Source of the DNA: Chthoniobacterales bacterium
GTDB lineage: Bacteria; Verrucomicrobiota; Verrucomicrobiia; Chthoniobacterales; JACTMZ01
Direction: 5' to 3'
Assembly (NCBI GenBank): GCA_014879535.1
Contig: JACSRX010000071.1
Span: forward strand, 1 to 59,289
DNA: 59,289 nt
Shown here: in pieces, positions 44,779 to 52,093 of the stretch
Layout: each line of letters begins with the position of its first letter
How positions within the stretch are numbered: position 1 is the first letter of the stretch
Translations under genes and position numbers: made by a program
The notes under the pieces: generated by a model
Databases searched by the model: none
What the model was told of the DNA's origin: nothing
What the model saw: only the letters and a program-made list of their open reading frames with translations

Positions 44779-45471
44779 ATGTCGGACTCCGATCATTTCG
44801 CCAAATACCGCGCCTACTTTCTCAGCCAGAAGGACCGTCCGAAAATCGACCGCGCCGCGCACACCCCTTTCGTCACCATTTCCCGCCAGACCGGGGCCGG
44901 GGCCGAGACCGTCGCCCACCTGCTCGCAAAGAAACTGAATGCGCAGGGCGGCGGGGATGCGTCCCCGTGGACGGTCTTCGACAAAAACCTCATCGGCAAG
45001 GTGCTCGAAGACCAGCACCTCCCTCAGGAAATCGCCCGGCACGTCCACGAGGACAAGGACACCACCGTCCAGGCCCTCGTCGGGGAACTGCTCGGACTCC
45101 ACCCGTCCATGTGGACGATCTTCCACCACACCAGCGACGCCATCCTCAAGCTGGCCCGCGTCGGACGCTGCATCATCGTCGGACGCGGCGGGAACATCAT
45201 CACCGCCAAGCTCAAGGGCGGCGTCCATGTGCGCCTCGTCGCGGCGGAAAACATCCGCATCGCCCACCTGTGCAAACATTTCGACCTCGAGGAAAAGGCG
45301 GCCGTCAAATACCTGCACGAGCACGATGACGGGCGCCGCCGCTACGTGAAGACCAACTTCGACAGGAACATCGACGATCCGCTCCTCTACGACGCCGTGC
45401 TCAACACCGGCCTGCTCGGCTTCGAGCGCGCCGCAGACACCATCGCGGCCATGGTCGCACCGCGGGGCTGA
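44779..45471 (+). CDS. Cytidylate kinase-like family protein
   Basis: The 230-residue protein belongs to the Cytidylate_kin2 group, distinct from true Cmk. The P-loop-like region reads TISRQTGAGAETVAHLLAKK, in which the classical GxxGxGK is changed to RQTGAGAE. It continues with VFDKNLIGKVLEDQHLP, GRCIIVGRGGNIIT and HVRLVAAENIRIAH. The lost Lys of the P-loop suggests altered or absent kinase activity. A true cmk lies at 15247. Function unknown. Confidence 0.75.
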   Translation: MSDSDHFAKYRAYFLSQKDRPKIDRAAHTPFVTISRQTGAGAETVAHLLAKKLNAQGGGDASPWTVFDKNLIGKVLEDQHLPQEIARHVHEDKDTTVQALVGELLGLHPSMWTIFHHTSDAILKLARVGRCIIVGRGGNIITAKLKGGVHVRLVAAENIRIAHLCKHFDLEEKAAVKYLHEHDDGRRRYVKTNFDRNIDDPLLYDAVLNTGLLGFERAADTIAAMVAPRG

Positions 45472-45498
45472 ACGGTCCTCCCTCACTTGGTATCACTT

Positions 45499-45569
45499 GG
45501 TAGGGCCCGCTGGCCTCAGCGGGCCTCTGCTTTTCAGGAATCCGGACGGCTGGGCCAGCCATCCCTACC
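45499..45569. repeat. Composite hairpin repeat, type B, bounded by GGTAGGG...CCCTACC
   Basis: It opens GGTAGGG, has hairpin 1 with arms CCCGCTG and CAGCGGG around a GCCT-containing core, then a link of about 20 bases. Hairpin 2 is GGACGGCTGGGCCAGCCATC (near-perfect), and the element closes CCCTACC. It is nearly identical to the copy at 48593-48664. Confidence 0.85.
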
Positions 45570-45598
45570 GATCAAGCCACGGCCCGATTCTGCAGCAA

Positions 45599-45623
45599 GG
45601 GTCGGCTGGCCTCAGCCGACCTC
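45599..45623 (+). repeat. Dispersed hairpin repeat, type B short form
   Basis: The arms GGTCGGCTG and CAGCCGACC surround the same GGCCTC core as the 45499 copy. The arms differ from it but still pair, an example of compensating change. Confidence 0.75.
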
Positions 45624-45656
45624 GGGCCTCCCTCCCGGTTCCCATCCCCCGGAACC

Positions 45657-46148
45657 CTAATCTCCCAAGGAATAAGCCGGAAGATTCTCATTCCCCGCCT
45701 CCACGAGCACCCACTGCCACGGCCACGGACCGTCCCTGCGCCACCGGAACACAAAAACACCTCCCGCACTCCGGACCCCTTCCATCACCGCCACGGCAAT
45801 CCCCGTCCCCGACCCGAAGACGCCGACCGGCCCTTCCGCCGTCGCCCCCTCGCGCCCGGTTTCGACGCGCAACGGCTCCAATGCCACGATGTGCAGCGCG
45901 AAGAACTGGCTGAAAACCTTCCGCGCATCATCGATCGCGCGCGTGCGGTCATGGCCCCAGGCATCCGAGTAATCGGCGCCCATCATCGCCTCCACGGCGG
46001 CCCAATCGCGCGACGAGGCGCGCTTCAGCAGGTTGAGCGTGTGCAGTTCCACCTGCCGGTCCGGCTGCCACAACGTGAAAAGCCAGATCCCCACGGCCAC
46101 CGGAAGCGCCACCGCACCCCATTTGATCCATGACACCGGAACATTCAC
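45657..46148 (-). CDS. Membrane-anchored hypothetical protein (NTF2-like?)
   Basis: The 163-residue protein has an N-terminal membrane helix (WGAVALPVAVGIWLFTLW) followed by LLKRASSRDWAAVEAMMGAD and a beta-rich half ending WQWVLVEAGNENL. The helix-then-sheet pattern with DW-x2-VEAMM resembles SnoaL/NTF2-like folds, but the match is weak. It uses a GTG start. It is divergent from rnr with 73 bases between the starts. Confidence 0.55.
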   Translation of the reverse strand: MNVPVSWIKWGAVALPVAVGIWLFTLWQPDRQVELHTLNLLKRASSRDWAAVEAMMGADYSDAWGHDRTRAIDDARKVFSQFFALHIVALEPLRVETGREGATAEGPVGVFGSGTGIAVAVMEGVRSAGGVFVFRWRRDGPWPWQWVLVEAGNENLPAYSLGD

Positions 46149-46221
46149 CGCGCCCGGTATAAACGGCAGGCACGGTAATCGTCTTGCACCAAATGACCGT
46201 GCGGGTGAATGTCACACCCGC

Positions 46222-48468
46222 ATGTCACGCTCCTCGCGACGGCCAGCCGGCAGGAACCGCCGGGGACCCGGCGGCAAACCGGCCGCAAAACCCTCCCGCA
46301 GAAAGCCGCAGAAAACCGCGGCCCCGAAACGCAACGACCGCCCCGTGCCGGGCCCGGCCCTCGCGCCGCCCGGCGCGGCAAACCCGGAGCACGCCGCGCA
46401 GATCCTCGCGCTCGTCCGCAAACGCCGCCAATCCCCGCCCTCCATGCAGGAACTCGCCCGCGTCCTGCGCCTGCCCCCTCCGGCCCTGGCCCGTGCCCTG
46501 CACGACATGGAACTCGCCGGCGCCATCGTGCGCGTGCGTCAGGACCAGTTTGCGCTTCCCGAGGATGCCGATCTGGTCGTCGGAACCATCCAGCTCCACC
46601 GTGACGGCTCGGCCCACCTCCTGCGCGACCTGCCGGGGGAACAGGAATTCTACCTCAGCCCCGAAAACACCGCGACCGCCCTCCCGGGGGACCGCGTGGT
46701 CGCCCGGCACCTGCGCGATACCCCGCCGTTCCGCGGATACCAGCCTTGCGGGCGCGTCATCCGCATCCTCAAACGCGGCACCACCACGGCCGTCGGAACC
46801 CTGGAGAAATCCGCCCGCTTCTGGCACGTCGTCCCCGACGACAAGCATTTCGTCCACAACATCTACGTGCCCGCCCCGGCCCCTCCCCTGCACCCGAACC
46901 AGGGCGACAAGGTCGTCGTCAAACTCGGCGAGTGGAAATCCCGCCACGTCAGCCCCGAGGGCGAGATCGTCGAGGTGCTCGGACCCGCCGACAAACCCGG
47001 CATCGACATCGAGTCGATCATCCGCAAATACGACCTGCCCGTCCGCTTCCCGGACAATGTGCTCGCGGAGGCCCGGTCGTTCCCGGACACCGTCCCGCCC
47101 TCCGCCGCGCGCGGACGCCAGGACTGCCGCAACACGCTTGTGGTGACGATCGACCCGGACGACGCCAGGGATTTCGACGATGCGATCCATGTCGAGAAGA
47201 CACGCGACGGATGGAAGCTCACCGTCCACATCGCCGATGTCTCGCACTACGTCGTGCCCGGGACCCCGCTGGACATCGAGGCGCTCAAGCGCGGCAACAG
47301 CGTCTATCTCCCCGACCGCGTGATCCCCATGCTGCCCGAGGCCCTGAGCAACGGCCTGTGCAGCCTCCGCCCCGACGAGGACCGCCTCGCCTTCGCCGCA
47401 TTCATGGAAATTTCGCGGGACGGGAAAATCCGCAAGTCACGCTTCGCCAAGACCATCATCCGCAGCGCCAAGCGCCTCACCTACAAGCAGGCCTTCGCGC
47501 GCCTGCAGGCGAAGCCGTCCAACGCCGTGGACCACATGCTCCACGAGGCCTGGGCCATGGCGTCCGCGTTGCGCAAGAAACGTTTCGACGAGGGCTCGCT
47601 CGACCTCGACTTCCCGGAGGTCAAGGTGTGGCTGGATGACCAGGGACGCCCGGCGCGCCTGGAGCGGATCGAGAACGACATCTCCCACCAGCTCATCGAG
47701 GAATGCATGCTGGCCGCCAACGAGGCCGTCGCGCGCTTCTTCCGCCTCACCCCGGCCGCCGCCATCCACCGCGTCCATGAGAAGCCGGACCAGGCCAAGC
47801 TCGACGAATACCGCGAACGCGTGCAGATGCACGGACACAAGGTCGGCAACCTCGCCGTGCGCAAGGAATTGACGCGATTCCTGCGCCTCCTGCGCGGCAA
47901 GCCGGAGGAATACGCGCTCAAGACTGCGCTGCTCAAGAGCCTCAAGCGCGCCAGCTACTCGCCCGAGCCGGCCGGACACTACGGACTGGCCAAGAGCGAC
48001 TACACCCATTTCACCAGCCCGATCCGGCGCTACGCCGACCTTGTCGTCCACCGCGTGCTCTCCGACGTCTGCGGCTACACCAAGCCCAAGGGCCGCGTCC
48101 CCTTCGGCGAGATCGCCCGCCACATCTCCACCACCGAGCGCAATGCCGCCGAAGCCGAGCGCGAGGCCGTGCGGCTCAAGAAATTCGAGTTCTTCCGCCA
48201 GCAGCTTGCCAAAAAGACCGGCGCCACCTTCCGGGCGATCATCCTGGAGGTCCGCAACTTCGGAATGTTCATCGAGCTGCCCGACGTCATGGCCGGCGGC
48301 CTCATCCATGTGTCCGCCCTCGGCGGCGATTTCTTCAACTTCGACCAGGCAAGGCAGCGGTTTGTCGGACGCAAAACCCGCAAGACCTACCAAGCCGGCG
48401 ATGAACTGGAAGTCGTCGTCGCCCGCGTCGATCCCTTCAAGCAGCAACTCGACTTCGCCCCCGCCTGA
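46222..48468 (+). CDS. rnr: Ribonuclease R
   Basis: RNase R is a 3'-to-5' exoribonuclease able to degrade structured RNA. The 748-residue protein starts with a long basic disordered segment (RRPAGRNRRGPGGKPAAKPS), then a winged-helix region, cold-shock domains, and the RNB catalytic core with IDPDDARDFDDAIHVEKTRD (four metal-binding aspartates). HFTSPIRRYADLVVHR and a C-terminal S1 domain (AIILEVRNFGMFIELPDVMA) follow. ATG 46222 was chosen as the first codon free of the divergent gene. Repeats of the GGTAGGG family follow the stop. Confidence 0.95.
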   Translation: MSRSSRRPAGRNRRGPGGKPAAKPSRRKPQKTAAPKRNDRPVPGPALAPPGAANPEHAAQILALVRKRRQSPPSMQELARVLRLPPPALARALHDMELAGAIVRVRQDQFALPEDADLVVGTIQLHRDGSAHLLRDLPGEQEFYLSPENTATALPGDRVVARHLRDTPPFRGYQPCGRVIRILKRGTTTAVGTLEKSARFWHVVPDDKHFVHNIYVPAPAPPLHPNQGDKVVVKLGEWKSRHVSPEGEIVEVLGPADKPGIDIESIIRKYDLPVRFPDNVLAEARSFPDTVPPSAARGRQDCRNTLVVTIDPDDARDFDDAIHVEKTRDGWKLTVHIADVSHYVVPGTPLDIEALKRGNSVYLPDRVIPMLPEALSNGLCSLRPDEDRLAFAAFMEISRDGKIRKSRFAKTIIRSAKRLTYKQAFARLQAKPSNAVDHMLHEAWAMASALRKKRFDEGSLDLDFPEVKVWLDDQGRPARLERIENDISHQLIEECMLAANEAVARFFRLTPAAAIHRVHEKPDQAKLDEYRERVQMHGHKVGNLAVRKELTRFLRLLRGKPEEYALKTALLKSLKRASYSPEPAGHYGLAKSDYTHFTSPIRRYADLVVHRVLSDVCGYTKPKGRVPFGEIARHISTTERNAAEAEREAVRLKKFEFFRQQLAKKTGATFRAIILEVRNFGMFIELPDVMAGGLIHVSALGGDFFNFDQARQRFVGRKTRKTYQAGDELEVVVARVDPFKQQLDFAPA

Positions 48469-48546
48469 GCCGAGCCCAAGTCCACCCATGGACGTTCTGC
48501 AGAAAGTTAGATAGTTCGGATGCAACAGTGTAATTATGTCCCCCAA

Positions 48547-48583
48547 GGTAGGGCGGGATGTCCCCAGCCCGCCGGGAACATTG
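48547..48583 (+). repeat. Dispersed hairpin repeat, type A
   Basis: GGTAGGGCGGGATGTCCCCA then GCCCGCCGGGAACATTG. The stem arms are GGCGGG and CCCGCC, fully paired, with the same loop position as the 28608 copy. Confidence 0.8.
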
Positions 48584-48592
48584 CCTACCCCC

Positions 48593-48664
48593 GGTAGGGC
48601 CCGCTGGCCTCAGCGGGCCTCTGCCTTTCCACCGATCTGGACGGCTGAGCCAGCCGTCCCTACC
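48593..48664. repeat. Composite hairpin repeat, type B, bounded by GGTAGGG...CCCTACC
   Basis: It opens GGTAGGGCCCGCTGGCCTCA, then the GCGGG arm, then a link, then GGACGGCTGAGCCAGCCGTC, and ends CCCTACC. The terminal 7-bp inverted repeats and both internal hairpins are intact. It is the best-preserved copy in the window. Confidence 0.88.
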
Positions 48665-48680
48665 GGTTCATTCCCCAAAA

Positions 48681-48717
48681 GGTAGGGCGCGGCGTTCCCG
48701 ACGCGCCGTGAACCTAT
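48681..48717 (+). repeat. Dispersed hairpin repeat, type A
   Basis: GGTAGGGCGCGGCGTTCCCG then ACGCGCCGTGAACCTAT. The arms GGCGCG and CGCGCC pair fully. Three copies of the family lie in tandem between rnr and the next gene. Confidence 0.8.
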
Positions 48718-48726
48718 CCACCCCTC

Positions 48727-49662
48727 CTACCTGCGCCCCGGAAACGTCAGTTCCGCAATCCCGCTTTTGTCGAGATCGCCCAGACCTTCGGAGACCATCC
48801 GGTCATATTGCGCCTTGGTCGCCGCCGCGAGGGGAAGGTCGAGGCCCTGTTCCCGGGCCAGTGACAAGGCAATCCCGCTGTCCTTCGCCGCATGGGCGGC
48901 GGAGAAAAAGCAGGCATGGTCCCGCTTCACCATGTCCTCCCCGTCCGTGGCGAGCACACGCGAGTTGGCGCCGGTCTGCGAGAACACCTCCATCACCATC
49001 TCCAGGTCCAACCCGAGCGCGGAGGCCAACCCCAGCCCCTCGGCGAGTCCGGCCGTGTTGATGTTCATCACCATGTTGACGAGCGCCTTCAAGGCGGCGG
49101 CCTGTCCTGCCGGACCGATGTAGCGCAGCAATTTCCCCTCATCCGACAACGGCGCCAAGATGTCCCGCACCCGCTCGAACACCTCCCGGCGTCCACCGAT
49201 CATGAGATACAGCGTCCCCTGCAACGCCTGCGGGATACTCGATGCCATGCAAGCCTCCAGCGAATACGCGCCGACGCGTCCGCAGCGGGCCTCGATTTCC
49301 CGGTGAACGGACGGCGAAACTGTGGCGCAATTGATGAAAACCTTCCCCGCCGCTCCAGCCAACAGGGAATCCCCATCCTCCGCAAACACCGCAAGCTGGG
49401 CCGCATCATCGGTCACCACGGTAAAAATCACATCTGCAGACGCGGACACCTCCGCCAAAGTTTCCGGCGCCGCGCACCCGATCTCCGCCGCCAGCGCCTC
49501 AGCCCCGGCCCGATGGACATCAAAGACCGCCGCAATCCGGAATCCCTGCGCATGCAGCCGCCGCACCATGTTCGCCCCCATCCGCCCCACCCCGACAAAG
49601 GCAATGGACAGCTTCTCGGGCAACGGAGGAACCGGATCGGAAGAATGGGACGTCGGCATCAT
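48727..49662 (-). CDS. NAD(P)-dependent 3-hydroxyisobutyrate-dehydrogenase-family oxidoreductase
   Basis: The 311-residue protein has the NAD-binding AFVGVGRMGANMVRRLHAQG, the substrate motif INCATVSPSVHREIEARCGR, and the catalytic lysine region AAALKALVNMVMNINTAGLA (Lys in the conserved helix). It ends in the family's C-terminal helical domain. It probably reduces or oxidises a beta-hydroxyacid; the exact substrate is not evident. The start is one of two adjacent ATG codons at 49662 or 49659. Confidence 0.85.
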   Translation of the reverse strand: MMPTSHSSDPVPPLPEKLSIAFVGVGRMGANMVRRLHAQGFRIAAVFDVHRAGAEALAAEIGCAAPETLAEVSASADVIFTVVTDDAAQLAVFAEDGDSLLAGAAGKVFINCATVSPSVHREIEARCGRVGAYSLEACMASSIPQALQGTLYLMIGGRREVFERVRDILAPLSDEGKLLRYIGPAGQAAALKALVNMVMNINTAGLAEGLGLASALGLDLEMVMEVFSQTGANSRVLATDGEDMVKRDHACFFSAAHAAKDSGIALSLAREQGLDLPLAAATKAQYDRMVSEGLGDLDKSGIAELTFPGRR

Positions 49663-49729
49663 GCCCGACACCTTACAACGCTGCACCAGCTTTCACTACC
49701 CTATGCACCACGGCCCTATCCCCCGCCCG

Positions 49730-49807
49730 GGTAGGGCCGCACCTCCTTGGATCGCCGGAGTCCCGGCCCATGCGGGACGTAGGCGGCCGGGCCGGCCGGG
49801 AACATTT
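49730..49807. repeat. Hybrid dispersed repeat
   Basis: It starts GGTAGGGCCGC, contains a perfect hairpin GTCCCG...CGGGAC, and ends with the type A tail GGCCGGGAACATTT. It appears to mix type A and type B parts. It lies next to the toxin-antitoxin pair. Confidence 0.55.
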
Positions 49808-49809
49808 CC

Positions 49810-50172
49810 TCAGATCGGCAATACCCGCGCTTTTGTCTTGCCGGGAAGAATCGTGACGATCGCTCCCGCAAGCAACTCCTGCCGAAATTGAGTCAAGGCG
49901 GAGAGCAGAGTAGGACCGAGAACTTCCGGCGCAACATCCTCGACACGCGCCTGAATCACACTTGGTTTATGCGAGGCAGCATTGGCCAAGAGAGCACCGA
50001 AATCGAGATCATGCGTGAAGACGACAAACCCATGCGCCTTGGCATGCTCGAAAATGAGCCTGTCCTCCGCATCAGCCGCCCCGATGGAAAACCAATGAAC
50101 CGCGCTGACGCTATGACGGTTGAGGTAGCCAACCCATTCGGGGGTCAGGCATACGTCAACAAGCAACTTCAT
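49810..50172 (-). CDS. DUF5615 PIN-like toxin
   Basis: The 120-residue protein starts MKLLVDVCLTPEWVGYLNRH, with the first acidic residue of a PIN-like active site, and has VFTHDLDFGALLA with two further Asp. This is the DUF5615 family, thought to be RNases, usually paired with DUF433. Its ATG overlaps the DUF433 stop by 4 bases. The usual Asn/Asp in LVDxNLP is replaced by Cys (VDVCLTP), so its activity may be reduced. Confidence 0.75.
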   Translation of the reverse strand: MKLLVDVCLTPEWVGYLNRHSVSAVHWFSIGAADAEDRLIFEHAKAHGFVVFTHDLDFGALLANAASHKPSVIQARVEDVAPEVLGPTLLSALTQFRQELLAGAIVTILPGKTKARVLPI

Positions 50173-50393
50173 GCCGGCTGCAGATCAGCGTCGAAAGCTT
50201 CCGTGAGCCATGCAGCGTAAGAAAGCGCCGCAGAAATGTCCTCTTTCTCCAAATAGGGATACATTCGGAGAATTTCGGCCTCCGCATGACCCGCCGCAAC
50301 AAGACCCGTGATGGTTCCCACGGTGACACGGAGGCCGCGAATGCAGGGCTTGCCTCCCATGACCAATGGATTTCGGGTGATTCGCGGATGCAT
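50169..50393 (-). CDS. DUF433 antitoxin
   Basis: The 74-residue protein has the DUF433 signature ITRNPLVMGGKPCIRGLRVT followed by a helix-turn-helix-like AEAEILRMYPYLEKEDISAA. DUF433 proteins are antitoxins or DNA-binding regulators for DUF5615 toxins. It precedes the toxin gene and overlaps it, the normal order. The pair lies beside the attC-bounded cassettes but in the opposite direction. Confidence 0.8.
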   Translation of the reverse strand: MHPRITRNPLVMGGKPCIRGLRVTVGTITGLVAAGHAEAEILRMYPYLEKEDISAALSYAAWLTEAFDADLQPA

Positions 50394-50500
50394 GGATGCA
50401 CGTTATACCAGCAGAAATATGGGAGCAAGCGGTTGGGAAGGACCACTCCGTTCTGCCCCTCCCGCGACAGCATTCGACACCCCTCTCACTTCTTCGCCAC

Positions 50501-50532
50501 GGTAGGGCCGTGTGGCCTCACACGGCCGCACC
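50501..50532 (+). repeat. Dispersed hairpin repeat, type B short form
   Basis: GGTAGGGCCGTGTGGCCTCA then CACGGCCGCACC. The arms GGCCGTGTG and CACACGGCC pair around the conserved GCCT core, with different arm bases from the other type B copies. Confidence 0.75.
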
Positions 50533-50725
50533 CTCCCAAAACACTCGACGCACGCAATTCCGCATGGATAAATACCAGCCCGGTGCCATGAACCTCCAGA
50601 AATTCAGCGGCCACCCCATCCTCACACCCCTTCGCCACAGGTGCCGACTCATGGCACATCCTGAAACAAGGTGCTCTTATTGCATTGGACAACTCGTTGT
50701 TCAATTCCAATATTTTATACGGCTG

Positions 50726-50731
50726 TATAAT
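50726..50731 (+). promoter_or_regulatory. TATAAT -10 element upstream of the first cassette gene
   Basis: A consensus TATAAT lies 18 bases before ATG 50749 in a very AT-rich stretch. No good -35 box is seen at 16-18 bases. It could be the promoter that expresses the cassette array. Confidence 0.4.
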
Positions 50732-50735
50732 ATAC

Positions 50736-50742
50736 GTTCGGA
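50736..50742 (+). other. Left boundary of cassette array (attC/attI-like GTTCGGA)
   Basis: ACGTTCGGA lies just before the first cassette gene, as GACGTTCGCT and GACGTTCGCC lie just before the second and third. Only the G-TT core and flank are visible; no matching left half was found upstream. Confidence 0.45.
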
Positions 50743-50748
50743 AAAAAT

Positions 50749-51156
50749 ATGGTCCGATTAGCATACTCGCTGGCTCTCCTCACGCTTCTTTCAGGATGCG
50801 GCCTATTCGAAGTTTATGGGAAGCGTGAGCACGTCGTTGAGCGGTTCAAACTTGTGGACGAGAAGAGCGGGAAACCGATATCAGATGCTGATGTGACAAT
50901 CATGGCCACTCATGGACCACAAATTCTCCCCACAATTAACTTCGGAAGGCCGAGGAATGTTTCCGGAAGAACTGACCATCACGGAGAAGTGTTACTACGA
51001 ATCCCCCAAGGACCTAAGATCGAAAAATTAGCCTACGGCATCAAAGATAACGTTATTGTATTGCATCAATGGGAGATGCACTGGTCAAAGCCATCAGGAG
51101 ATACTACTATCTTGCTTGGCGACGCAGAGTCCACTTGGCAATATAGGAACAAATGA
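50749..51156 (+). CDS. Cassette 1: small lipoprotein
   Basis: The 135-residue protein has a lipoprotein signal (MVRLAYSLALLTLLSGC, Cys17) and a beta-rich body. Its FKLVDEKSGKPISDADVTIM followed by GRTDHHGEVLLRIP resembles carboxypeptidase-regulatory/Ig-like beta modules. It is much more AT-rich than the surrounding genome. Its stop is one base before the R box of an attC-like site (51158), the normal layout of an integron gene cassette. Function unknown. Confidence 0.65.
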   Translation: MVRLAYSLALLTLLSGCGLFEVYGKREHVVERFKLVDEKSGKPISDADVTIMATHGPQILPTINFGRPRNVSGRTDHHGEVLLRIPQGPKIEKLAYGIKDNVIVLHQWEMHWSKPSGDTTILLGDAESTWQYRNK

Positions 51157-51157
51157 A

Positions 51158-51271
51158 TCCGAACAGAGCGATGCACCGAACACCTACCCGCCGTCACGCC
51201 GAGTGCTTGGCGCTTCGCTCCCGGCACTCGTCGCGCCGTCGGTCCGGTGCCGGTGATCGCGGACGTTCGCT
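51158..51271 (+). other. attC-like recombination site 1
   Basis: The left half TCCGAAC-AGA-GCGATGCACC pairs with the right half GGTGATCGC-GGAC-GTTCGCT. CGAAC/GTTCG forms the R box, AGA against GTC the unpaired spacer, and GCGAT(G)CACC/GGTGATCGC the L box with one extrahelical G. A variable inner stem (CGAGTGC...GCACTCG) lies between. These are the defining features of an attC site, folded from one strand. Cleavage would be at G-TT in 51265-51271. Confidence 0.72.
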
Positions 51272-51277
51272 AAAGAT

Positions 51278-52093
51278 ATGACACTCCGAGTCCTCATCGC
51301 GCTTCTGATCATGACGGGCTATGTTTCCGCCAACTGCGGTCAGGCTTTCCATCTGTTGGATACGGAGATTAAAGCACTCGTAGCAAAAGCGTCCGATGGG
51401 GATGCCAATGCCGCGTATCGGATGTGGAATTTCCACTCGATGTCCAGCCAGAATGAACAAGAGGCCGACAAGTGGCTTAGAACGGCCGCACGCTTGGGTC
51501 ATCCCGAGGCTCAACGCTGGCTTGCATATGAGATCAAGGATTGCGACAAGCCACCTGGAACTTTTGGCAAGACACCAAGAGCAGCGGTAGAATCACTTTT
51601 GCGGTCTGCTTCCCGAACAAGTGGAACAGCTGCGGACGATCTTGGAGAAGCATACAGGGATGGCTACCTCAAGCCACGCGACCGCCTTGCGAAAGCAAGA
51701 CAAGCGTTTTTCCTCGCCGCCGAGCACCACAATGCCAGTTCATGGGAAAGCCTTGCTGAGATGCTTTTCAACGGAGAGGGCGGCTCCGCTGATCCGCTAC
51801 AAGCATACTACTTCATCGTTTTATCCACTCAATGTGTTCACCCAGACTCGATCACCGGAAAAGAACTGTGGGAACTAAGAATGAGAATTGAGAAGAAACT
51901 GAATATTGAGCAGATGGCAGCCGTCTGGGACAAGGCGGATGCTTATCTCAAAATCGAGCGCAAATATGACGCAGGCCGTATATACCCACCAGCATTGTTG
52001 GGAACTGGCATCCCAAAAAAAGAATGGGAAAAGCGATTGAAGGAGACTGACAAGAAAGAATCAGCGCATCGGCGCTCTCTGCAAACACAATAA
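51278..52093 (+). CDS. Cassette 2: secreted Sel1-like repeat protein
   Basis: The 271-residue protein has a signal peptide (LRVLIALLIMTGYVSANC). Sel1-like/TPR repeats follow, for example GDANAAYRMWNFHSMSSQNE, KWLRTAARLGHPEAQRWLAY and SSWESLAEMLFNGEGGSADP. Such repeats bind other proteins. It begins 6 bases after attC-like site 1 and its TAA abuts attC-like site 2. No obvious promoter of its own is present. Function unknown. Confidence 0.7.
   Translation: MTLRVLIALLIMTGYVSANCGQAFHLLDTEIKALVAKASDGDANAAYRMWNFHSMSSQNEQEADKWLRTAARLGHPEAQRWLAYEIKDCDKPPGTFGKTPRAAVESLLRSASRTSGTAADDLGEAYRDGYLKPRDRLAKARQAFFLAAEHHNASSWESLAEMLFNGEGGSADPLQAYYFIVLSTQCVHPDSITGKELWELRMRIEKKLNIEQMAAVWDKADAYLKIERKYDAGRIYPPALLGTGIPKKEWEKRLKETDKKESAHRRSLQTQ

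Larger units (their letters stand above)
50394..50748. other. Intergenic region, about 350 bp, becoming AT-rich before the first cassette
   Basis: It holds a GGTAGGGC repeat at 50501 and, at 50588-50650, an ATG-started stretch reading MNLQKFSGHPILTP that may be a gene remnant. From about 50675 the sequence turns AT-rich, with a TATAAT and a GTTCGGA cassette boundary. No complete gene is evident. Confidence 0.5.

Noticed and set aside
50588-50660. Possible 5' remnant of a GH130-type phosphorylase (MNLQKFSGHPILTP)
   Set aside because: Only about 14 residues resemble that family start and the frame then loses similarity. Too short to call, though a gene broken by the cassette array is possible.
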